Assembly: GCA_947177605.1 (NCBI GenBank)
Contig: CAMWUX010000019.1
Span: forward strand, 1-11,024
Direction of reading: 5' to 3'
DNA length: 11,024 bases
Source: an uncultured Porphyromonadaceae bacterium
GTDB lineage: Bacteria; Bacteroidota; Bacteroidia; Bacteroidales; Muribaculaceae
In this document: positions 6,066 through 11,024 of the stretch, one piece after another
Numbering within the stretch: position 1 is the first letter of the stretch
How the letters are laid out: every line of letters begins with the position of its first letter
Program-made: the position numbers and the translations under genes
Notes under the pieces: generated by a model
Seen by the model: the letters and a program-made list of their open reading frames with translations, nothing else
Databases searched by the model: none
Told to the model about the DNA's origin: nothing

Positions 6066-6986
6066 ATGACCTTCAAGCACTCAAAAGAATTCACCATCGG
6101 CCTAAGCGTAATCATAGCGATGGTAGTACTATACTTCGGTATCGAGTTTCTCAAAGGCAACAATATTTTCAAACCTGCCAACTACTATACAGCCACGTAT
6201 ACCGATGTGGCCGGGCTGGCGCAATCCGCTCCCGTCAATCTCAACGGCTACAAAGTAGGCCTCGTAAACAGCATACAATACGACTATGAGCATCCGGGAC
6301 ATGTGATAGTGGAGCTCAGTCTCGACAAAGAACTGCGCCTGCCAGAAGGTACTCAGGCCGTACTCGTGACCGATATGCTCGGTACTGCATCGATAAGCCT
6401 CAACATGGGTACATCGACCAATATGCTCGAATCGGGAGCAGAACTCCCCGGCATCAACACACCCGGGCTGATGGGCAATATCACTGACGAGCTTCTGCCT
6501 TCGGTAGCCTCTATGGTACCGAAAATAGATTCCCTTATCACCTCACTCAATACACTCGTATCGGATCCTGCAATAAAATCGTCGCTCAACAATATTGACG
6601 CCACGATGCTCAACCTCAAAAACGGCAGTTCAAATCTGGCCACCGTGATGAACCGTATGCCCGGAATCGCCAACGATGCGGCCGCAACCGTGAGCAACTT
6701 CCGTACGATGTCGACCTCACTGGTATCAATCTCCGGTGATCTGAGCGAGGTCTCGGCCAAGCTAAAGGATATGCCTCTTGACGCTACCGTGCAGAATCTG
6801 TACGCAACGTCGCAATCGCTAAATGATCTAATCAAAAAGCTCAACGAGCCCAACTCGACACTCGGCCGCCTTATCAACGATGAGACTCTGTACCGCAATC
6901 TCAGCAATGCCTCGGCCAGTCTGGATTCACTCTTGATCGACGTGAAGAAAAACCCCAAGCGCTACATTAGCATCAAGCTACTCTGA
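6066..6986 (+). CDS. MlaD/MCE-family lipid transport protein
   Basis: Substrate-binding component of an Mla-type ABC system that moves phospholipids between the inner and outer membranes of diderms. The 306-aa protein starts in the cytoplasm (MTFKHSKEF), crosses the membrane once (about 11-25, IGLSVIIAMVVLYFGIEFL), and then has an MCE domain (about 40-118; VAGLAQSAPVNLNGYKVGLV...VTDMLGTASISLNMG). A long Ser/Leu-rich helical region (about 140-290) follows, ending in TLGRLINDETLYRNL and NPKRYISIKLL, a typical ending of Bacteroidota MCE proteins. The ATP-binding and permease partners are not in this window; they may lie elsewhere. It is probably co-transcribed with the amidase gene 23 nt upstream. 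Confidence 0.9.
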   Translation: MTFKHSKEFTIGLSVIIAMVVLYFGIEFLKGNNIFKPANYYTATYTDVAGLAQSAPVNLNGYKVGLVNSIQYDYEHPGHVIVELSLDKELRLPEGTQAVLVTDMLGTASISLNMGTSTNMLESGAELPGINTPGLMGNITDELLPSVASMVPKIDSLITSLNTLVSDPAIKSSLNNIDATMLNLKNGSSNLATVMNRMPGIANDAAATVSNFRTMSTSLVSISGDLSEVSAKLKDMPLDATVQNLYATSQSLNDLIKKLNEPNSTLGRLINDETLYRNLSNASASLDSLLIDVKKNPKRYISIKLL

Positions 6987-6995
6987 TACCGGTGA

Positions 6996-7010
6996 TGCGA
7001 CAAAGTCGCA
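6996..7010 (+). repeat. Hairpin after the MCE gene
   Basis: TGCGAC (6996-7001) and GTCGCA (7005-7010) form a perfect 6-bp stem with an AAA loop, 10 nt after the stop codon of the MCE gene. No U-tract follows. It may be a weak or factor-dependent terminator for the amidase-MCE operon. Confidence 0.4.
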
Positions 7011-7036
7011 ACGATGAAGAGCGGCGTTATCCGGAC

Positions 7037-7045
7037 TGTGTATAA
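7037..7045 (-). promoter_or_regulatory. Candidate DnaA box
   Basis: On the minus strand this reads TTATACACA, a full match to the DnaA box TTATNCACA. A partial box on the plus strand, TTATCCGGA (7027-7035), lies one base away and faces it, so the two could form a converging pair. It is 340 bp upstream of dnaA and could act in autoregulation or origin function. Confidence 0.45.
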
Positions 7046-7270
7046 ATAACAAAATTAAAATCCAAATACCGCTGAATCTCCCGAAACGTACTTGCGACGC
7101 CAATTCCCGAAGGTCGAAGAGTTAAAGTATTTGTTTAGGCTACCCAATCACCCACACGCGCAAAGCCAAATACATCAACACCATACACAAAATATTTAAA
7201 CAAGCAATTCAATACAATTATTCAATGTTAATAACTCACTGGAATTCAACACCGTGTAATTAAAATTGCT

Positions 7271-7357
7271 TTTGCAAATATTTTCTCATTTGTTTTTATA
7301 CTTTTTTTGTCGGAATTTTGTATTGCAAACAATGCCACGCAATAGTGGATTTGCAAA
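7271..7357. repeat. Three TTGCAAA repeats upstream of dnaA
   Basis: TTGCAAA occurs at 7272-7278, 7323-7329 and 7351-7357. Starts are 51 and 28 bp apart. Copies one and three extend to the palindrome TTTGCAAA; copies two and three share TTGCAAAC. They flank or overlap the candidate dnaA promoter elements, so they may be sites for a regulator or for an initiator protein. Confidence 0.5.
7289..7320 (+). promoter_or_regulatory. Candidate dnaA promoter
   Basis: TTTG (7289-7292), a 20-nt spacer and GAATTTTG (7313-7320) match TTTG-N20-TAnnTTTG with one mismatch in the -7 box. The predicted start near 7324 gives a leader of about 61 nt. A second, weaker candidate is ATTG (7322-7325), N20, TGGATTTG (7346-7353). 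The T-richness of the region raises the chance of random matches. Confidence 0.4.
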
Positions 7358-7384
7358 CCCGAATATAGCACTAACATATATATA

Positions 7385-8776
7385 ATGTCTGACCGTCACA
7401 TACAGCTTTGGGAAACGTGTCTCGAGATATTTCGAGACAATCTGCCCGCGGAGCAATACGACGCCTGGTTCAAACCGGTATCGTCGGTAAGCTTCTCGGA
7501 CGGCAAACTTGTGCTGATGGTCCCCTCTCAGTTCACCGTAGAGATTCTGGAGGAGCGATATAAGAAACTACTCGGACACACCCTCACCAAGGTTTACGGT
7601 CCGTCGTTCAAATTATACTATTGCTTCAATCAGGTTAGCAATGAACCGTCGACGGCAGTAACGATGAGCAGCTCGAAATCGAGTACGGCCGTAGATCCTA
7701 CACCAGGCTCTACAGCCAACCCGTTTGCCGGTACCGTAGCGTCATCCAGCGACCTTGACCCGCAGCTCCATCCCGAATACACCTTCGAGAACTACTGCGC
7801 AAGCGCAAGCAATCGCGTGGCTCGCTCAATAGCCGAAGCCGTGGCCAACGATCCGAAGTGCAAAACTTTCAACCCCCTCTTCATATTCGGCTCACCAGGC
7901 GTGGGCAAGACTCACCTGATTCAGGCCGTAGGTATACGAATGAAGGAGCGCAACCCTTCGATGCGCGTGCTATACATCACATCGCGCCTTTTTGAAAGCC
8001 AGTTCACGCAGGCTGTGTCACGAGGCAAGATCAACGACTTCATCAACTTCTACCAGAGTATCGACACCCTCATCATCGATGACATACAGGATATGATCGG
8101 CAAGAAGGGCACCATCAACGCCTTCTTCCACATATTCAACCACCTGACCCTTAACCAGAAGCAGCTCATACTCGCAAGCGACTGCTGCCCGTCGAAAATG
8201 GAAGGCATGGAGGAGCGTATGATTTCCCGTTTCTCAATGGGTATGACAGCTCAGCTCGACAATCCTGATTATGATCTGCGCCGTCAGGTTCTCATTCAGA
8301 AAGCCGAACAGGCCGGTCTCGAACTCCCCGAGGATGTAATCGAGTATATCGCTTCCAATGTCACTTCCGGCATTCGTGCACTCGAGGGTGTTGTGGTATC
8401 AATCACCGCTTACGCTGCCGTGCTCAACGGCGACATCAATCTCGAACTCGCCAAAAGCGTAGTGGCACGATCAGTCAATCTCCACCAGCGCCAAATCAAC
8501 TTCGAGATAATCACCCAGGAGGTGGCCAGCCACTTCAATATCGATCCGGATATGATATTCTCGAAATCACGCAAGCGCGAGATCTCCGATGCAAGACAAA
8601 TGGTGATGTATATGGCCAAGAAGCATGCCAAACTCCCCTACACCGCTATAGGCACGCGCCTTAGCCGCACACACGCAACCGTGCTTTACGCCTGCCGCAA
8701 TATCGAGGAACGCCTGCCGCTCGAAAAGCAGCTCCAAAACGACGTAAAAGCTATCGAAGCGGCATTGCTTAACTAA
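7385..8776 (+). CDS. dnaA: Chromosomal replication initiator protein DnaA
   Basis: AAA+ ATPase that binds DnaA boxes and opens the replication origin. All four domains are present in 463 aa. Domain I is about 1-80 (LWETCLEIFRDNLPAEQYDAWF). Domain II is a Ser/Thr/Pro-rich linker, about 85-130. Domain III has Walker A GSPGVGKTH (169-177), Walker B LIIDD (229-233), sensor-1 region ILASD (262-266), the arginine finger R282 in MISRF and sensor-2 R331 in GIRALEG. Domain IV has the helix-turn-helix, about 375-440. Its DNA-binding signature reads SRTHATVLYAC (427-437) where E. coli has GRDHTTVxHAC, so the base-contacting Asp is Thr. The ATG at 7385 follows an AT-only stretch. The acyltransferase gene starts 9 nt after its stop. 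Confidence 0.97.
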   Translation: MSDRHIQLWETCLEIFRDNLPAEQYDAWFKPVSSVSFSDGKLVLMVPSQFTVEILEERYKKLLGHTLTKVYGPSFKLYYCFNQVSNEPSTAVTMSSSKSSTAVDPTPGSTANPFAGTVASSSDLDPQLHPEYTFENYCASASNRVARSIAEAVANDPKCKTFNPLFIFGSPGVGKTHLIQAVGIRMKERNPSMRVLYITSRLFESQFTQAVSRGKINDFINFYQSIDTLIIDDIQDMIGKKGTINAFFHIFNHLTLNQKQLILASDCCPSKMEGMEERMISRFSMGMTAQLDNPDYDLRRQVLIQKAEQAGLELPEDVIEYIASNVTSGIRALEGVVVSITAYAAVLNGDINLELAKSVVARSVNLHQRQINFEIITQEVASHFNIDPDMIFSKSRKREISDARQMVMYMAKKHAKLPYTAIGTRLSRTHATVLYACRNIEERLPLEKQLQNDVKAIEAALLN

Positions 8777-8785
8777 GCTACTTTG

Positions 8786-9808
8786 ATGCGACAATCCAAC
8801 GCCGAACTACTCCGAATACTTTCGATGATGTTTGTGGTGATGGTGCACCTTGACGGTGCCGCTCTGTCGCTACCTACTATTTCGGGTGACTTTGACGCTT
8901 TGACCTCCCGCGAACTCTGGAAGCTCTCCGCTCAATCGATAACCATAGTCGGCGTAAACTGCTTTACGCTCATATCGGGATACTTCGGCATCCTCGCTTC
9001 AATGCGCGGCTTCTTGAAGCTGACATTTCTATGCCTGTTTTATTCCGTGGGTATCGCCACCGCCTTCTATCTATACGACACCATACACAACGGAACGGCC
9101 TTCCCGTGGCAGAGCTGGTGTGAGTCATGGCTCGTATACAGTCACACAGACCTATGGTATGTGCCGGCATATCTCGGGCTCTATCTGCTGAGCCCATTGC
9201 TGAATGCAACCGAACAGACTTTCAGCAACCGCAGGTTTGCTGCAATGGTTGGCTCATTCACTTTATTTACTGTATGGTGCGGATGGTGGTGGGGAGGACG
9301 TTTCAATCCAACCGGCTACACAGTGATACAGCTGATACTGATGTATCTCATAGGAGCGGGAGTGCGCAGATTCACGGCAACCTTCGATCAGCGCCAACGC
9401 ATCCGCACACTGATATTCGGCGTCGGCATTTACTTAGCCGGCACGGCTGCCACTTTCCTGATTTCGCTATATCTCGACCCGATAAAAGCGTTCGCCTATA
9501 ATTCTCCGGCAGTAATAGCAGCATCCACAGGTCTATTGATGACATTTACCTCGTTTGAAATGCGTTCGCACATCGTCAACCGGATAGCAGCATCGGCGTT
9601 CGCCGTATATCTCATACACAAGAATCCATTGATATGGGTACGCCATATCAAACCTCTTGCCAACAAGGTGTGGGAATTGGTCGACTGGCAACGATATACC
9701 CTGTTAGTGATAGGATTTACTCTGGCCGTCTATGCTACCTGTTGGGTGATAGACCTTTTAAGAATACAGATAGAGAAGATGGTATTCAGAATCCCCTTGA
9801 AGCGATAA
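8786..9808 (+). CDS. Membrane acyltransferase (Acyltransferase_3 family)
   Basis: Multi-spanning membrane protein (340 aa, about ten hydrophobic segments) of the family that acetylates or acylates sugars of surface polysaccharides (OafA, WecH and similar). The N-terminus carries the family signature: residues 2-10 RQSNAELLR, then ILSMMFVVMVH with the conserved His21. Further matches are TLISGYFG, the loop LWYVPAYLGLYLLSPLLN, and YNSPAVIAASTGLLMTF with AVYLIHKNPLIW near the end. The acceptor is unknown; LPS, capsule or teichoic-like polymers are all possible. The ATG at 8786 was chosen over the TTG one codon earlier. It follows dnaA by 9 nt and so is probably co-transcribed with it. Its last 23 bases overlap the 3' end of the convergent nitroreductase gene. 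Confidence 0.85.
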   Translation: MRQSNAELLRILSMMFVVMVHLDGAALSLPTISGDFDALTSRELWKLSAQSITIVGVNCFTLISGYFGILASMRGFLKLTFLCLFYSVGIATAFYLYDTIHNGTAFPWQSWCESWLVYSHTDLWYVPAYLGLYLLSPLLNATEQTFSNRRFAAMVGSFTLFTVWCGWWWGGRFNPTGYTVIQLILMYLIGAGVRRFTATFDQRQRIRTLIFGVGIYLAGTAATFLISLYLDPIKAFAYNSPAVIAASTGLLMTFTSFEMRSHIVNRIAASAFAVYLIHKNPLIWVRHIKPLANKVWELVDWQRYTLLVIGFTLAVYATCWVIDLLRIQIEKMVFRIPLKR

Positions 9809-10532
9809 AGTCGCCGAATATTCGGGAAAATTCTTCATTAGTGGCGCCGGGATAACGGACGTAGGTGTAGACCTGGGCGAGCGTCTCCTTGCTATTTTCT
9901 TTTACAAACTTATCACTTTCCGGCAACTGCTCTTTCACTGCGTAGGCACAGCGGATATCGTCGTCGGTGTAATCGCGGTATTTCTCCTGATGTACGACAC
10001 TCTCGACGGGCAGGCGATCGCTGACAGCCGGCTCCGAAGCGGGATATCCAACAGCAAGCGTAACTACGGGCACCACGCGGTCGGGAAGGCCGAGCGCCTC
10101 GGCAATTGCAGGGGCGTTGTATGTAGTAGTGCCAAGATAGCAACATCCAAGTCCTGCCAACTCTGCAAGAGTATTGAACTGCTGGGCGAATATTGTGGTA
10201 TCAATCACGCCCCAGAGGAATGCCTGAAGATTATTATAACCCGGGGTGGCGTTGCCTATCCGACACCAATGTTCGAAACGATTGAAGTCACCGCAGCAAG
10301 TAAGCAACACGGAGCAACCGGTCACCGACGGCTGATTGAAATGCGCCGGGGCGAGAGCGCGTTTGCCATCATCGCTGCGCGTCACCACAACACTATACTG
10401 CTGCATATTTCCGGTATTCGGTGCCTGCATCGCGGCTTCAAGCAAGGTGTTGAGCAACTTGTCGGAGACAGGCTCCGGCTTAAAACTTCTCACTGTGGCA
10501 CGACGTGCCAATCGGTCAATCGCTTCATTCAT
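9786..10532 (-). CDS. Nitroreductase family NAD(P)H:flavin-type oxidoreductase
   Basis: FMN-dependent oxidoreductase (248 aa) of the nitroreductase superfamily, close to the NfsA/Frp group in length and layout; the natural substrate is unknown. Visible features are the FMN-binding start RRATVRSFKPEPVSD (10-24), LLEAAMQAPNTGNMQQYSVVV (30-50), the central helix region with GNATPGYNNLQ and WGVIDTTIFAQQ, the glycine-rich AELAGLGCCYLGT (123-135) and VVPVVTLAVGYP (153-164). The C-terminal 60 residues (YRDYTDDD onward) form the extra helices of this group. Start: ATG 10532, or ATG 10535 one codon earlier; both lie a few bases after the predicted start of transcription. It is convergent with the acyltransferase gene, overlapping it by 23 nt. 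Confidence 0.87.
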   Translation of the reverse strand: MNEAIDRLARRATVRSFKPEPVSDKLLNTLLEAAMQAPNTGNMQQYSVVVTRSDDGKRALAPAHFNQPSVTGCSVLLTCCGDFNRFEHWCRIGNATPGYNNLQAFLWGVIDTTIFAQQFNTLAELAGLGCCYLGTTTYNAPAIAEALGLPDRVVPVVTLAVGYPASEPAVSDRLPVESVVHQEKYRDYTDDDIRCAYAVKEQLPESDKFVKENSKETLAQVYTYVRYPGATNEEFSRIFGDFIASRGF

Positions 10533-10541
10533 CATAATGCA

Positions 10542-10572
10542 CAAAGTTACTTACAATATTCAACTATTCAAA
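10542..10572 (-). promoter_or_regulatory. Bacteroidota-type promoter of the nitroreductase gene
   Basis: On the minus strand: TTTG (10572-10569), 19-nt spacer, TAACTTTG (10549-10542), a full match to the consensus. Counting as at other such promoters, transcription starts near 10538, only about 3-6 nt before the two candidate ATGs (10535 and 10532). The mRNA would be leaderless or nearly so. Confidence 0.75.
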
Positions 10573-10580
10573 AACCAAAA

Positions 10581-10675
10581 TCAACAATGTTGAAAACTTC
10601 AGCGCATCCCACAAAGCCGCATAACATTAATTATGTGAGTATTAGCAAATGGTTTTGGGAAACTTTCAACAATGT
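10581..10675. repeat. Repeated TCAACAATGT motif between divergent promoters
   Basis: TCAACAATGT occurs at 10581-10590 and 10666-10675, same orientation, 85 bp apart. The first copy is part of the palindrome CAAC-aat-GTTG. In addition GTTGAAAACTTC (10589-10600) and GAAACTTTCAAC (10659-10670) are inverted relative to each other with 10 of 12 matches. Lying between the nitroreductase and nrdJ promoters, they may be sites of a shared regulator. Confidence 0.4.
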
Positions 10676-10693
10676 AAATTAATTCCGGGGAAA

Positions 10694-10728
10694 TAATTTT
10701 GCAGATTGAGGAATAATTACAATTTTTG
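10694..10728 (+). promoter_or_regulatory. Candidate nrdJ promoter (two overlapping readings)
   Basis: TAATTTTG (10694-10701) is a perfect -7 box but has no convincing -33 partner upstream. The same TTTG (10698-10701) lies exactly 19 nt before AATTTTTG (10721-10728), a one-mismatch -7 box, so it could be the -33 element of a promoter starting near 10732. That gives a leader of about 37 nt to the GTG at 10769. Confidence 0.45.
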
Positions 10729-10768
10729 CACCTACAATTCTTCTCCAACCATTTACTCATTTCAATCC

Positions 10769-11024
10769 GTGGAAAAACCTACTTACACCTACGACGAAGC
10801 CTATCAGGCGACACTCAAATACTTCGACGGCGACGAGCTTGCTGCTCGTGTCTGGGTCAGCAAGTATGCCTTAAAAGATTCTTTTGGCCACATCTATGAA
10901 CAGACTCCGGCCGATATGCACCACCGCATCGCATCCGAGCTCCATCGGATCGAACAGAAGTATCCCAATCCTCTCAGCTATGATGAGATTTACGGGCTGC
11001 TCGACCACTTCCGCTATGTAGTGC
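10769..11024 (+). CDS. nrdJ: Adenosylcobalamin-dependent ribonucleotide reductase, N-terminal fragment (runs off the window)
   Basis: The first 85 codons, cut by the window end. The reading frame is open throughout. The protein begins with EKPTYTYDEAYQATLKYF and continues with GDELAARVWVSKYALKD, a DMHHRIASELHRIE helix and SYDEIYGLLDHFRYVV. I recognise these as the N-terminus of the class II (B12-dependent) ribonucleoside-diphosphate reductase of Bacteroidales, which makes deoxyribonucleotides without oxygen. The catalytic barrel and cysteines lie beyond the window. GTG at 10769 is the only suitable start: no in-frame ATG lies in the codons just upstream, and it follows the predicted promoter by about 40 nt. 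The assignment rests on recall of the family N-terminus; other class II-like reductases are possible but less likely. Confidence 0.82.
   Translation, partial: MEKPTYTYDEAYQATLKYFDGDELAARVWVSKYALKDSFGHIYEQTPADMHHRIASELHRIEQKYPNPLSYDEIYGLLDHFRYVV

Larger units (their letters stand above)
6987..7384. other. AT-rich gene-free region upstream of dnaA (candidate oriC/control region)
   Basis: No reading frame of note occurs in these 398 bases. The first part (to about 7180) is mixed in composition and holds a 6-bp hairpin and one good DnaA box. The second part (about 7180-7384) is strongly AT-rich with T-runs and the three TTGCAAA repeats, and could serve as an unwinding element. Against a full oriC, I find only one 9-mer fitting TTATNCACA plus one partial box, fewer than most origins. 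Origins in Bacteroidota are not always next to dnaA. Confidence 0.4.

Noticed and set aside
60..8776. A GC-skew switch as evidence for an origin
   Set aside because: Hand counts of a few lines show G over C in the symporter gene and C over G in the amidase, MCE and dnaA genes, but the Gly/Val-rich membrane protein alone could explain this; the sample is too small.
9990..10682. A 230-codon plus-strand open frame opposite the nitroreductase
   Set aside because: It is the antisense of a clearly recognisable nitroreductase, has no domain-like composition, and runs on into the AT-rich intergenic region.
10545..10768. A cobalamin riboswitch before the B12-dependent reductase gene
   Set aside because: B12 riboswitches need roughly 200 nt of leader; the candidate promoters leave only about 37-65 nt before the GTG, and no B12-box-like conserved segment was seen.

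Overview
This window looks like chromosomal DNA from a member of the phylum Bacteroidota, order Bacteroidales, possibly a Muribaculaceae-type gut bacterium; the family is an inference from protein resemblance. Three things support the order. The promoters fit the Bacteroidota pattern TTTG-N19/20-TAnnTTTG. There are no strong Shine-Dalgarno sequences. The gene set includes a GldB-like lipoprotein, an amidase with a SPOR-like tail next to an MCE protein, a DUF2007 protein and a Bacteroides-type B12-dependent ribonucleotide reductase. I see no transposase, integrase, phage gene, CRISPR array, tRNA or rRNA. This is a housekeeping region.

Layout. Positions 60-2546 (+) hold a compact three-gene operon: an AGCS-family sodium/amino-acid symporter, a DUF59/SufT-like Fe-S assembly protein and LpxH of lipid A synthesis. 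A gene-free stretch (2547-2810) follows. It carries a well-formed promoter, a transcribed stretch of about 85 nt and a perfect 12-bp terminator ending only 21 nt before a small DUF2007 gene (2811-3059, +). This could be a small RNA or an attenuator. Two minus-strand genes come next: an exported thioredoxin-fold protein that has lost both active-site cysteines (3129-3617) and a GldB-like lipoprotein (3854-4828). The spacer between them is rich in inverted repeats. One group falls in the 5' leader of the thioredoxin-like gene and can be drawn as a three-way junction whose closing stem competes with a downstream hairpin, which is riboswitch-like geometry.

Divergent from the GldB-like gene, 4936-6986 (+) holds a periplasmic N-acetylmuramoyl-L-alanine amidase and an MlaD/MCE protein, both envelope functions. 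A 398-bp AT-rich gene-free region with one good DnaA box and three TTGCAAA repeats precedes dnaA (7385-8776), so it is a candidate dnaA control region or origin. dnaA is followed after 9 nt by a membrane acyltransferase. That gene overlaps tail to tail with a minus-strand nitroreductase whose promoter implies a nearly leaderless mRNA. The window ends in the first 85 codons of nrdJ (GTG start).

Functionally, several genes serve the cell envelope (LpxH, GldB-like, amidase, MCE, acyltransferase), while dnaA and nrdJ serve DNA replication and precursor supply. The most unusual material is non-coding: the switch-like leader at 3602-3712 and the promoter/short RNA/terminator unit at 2669-2790.
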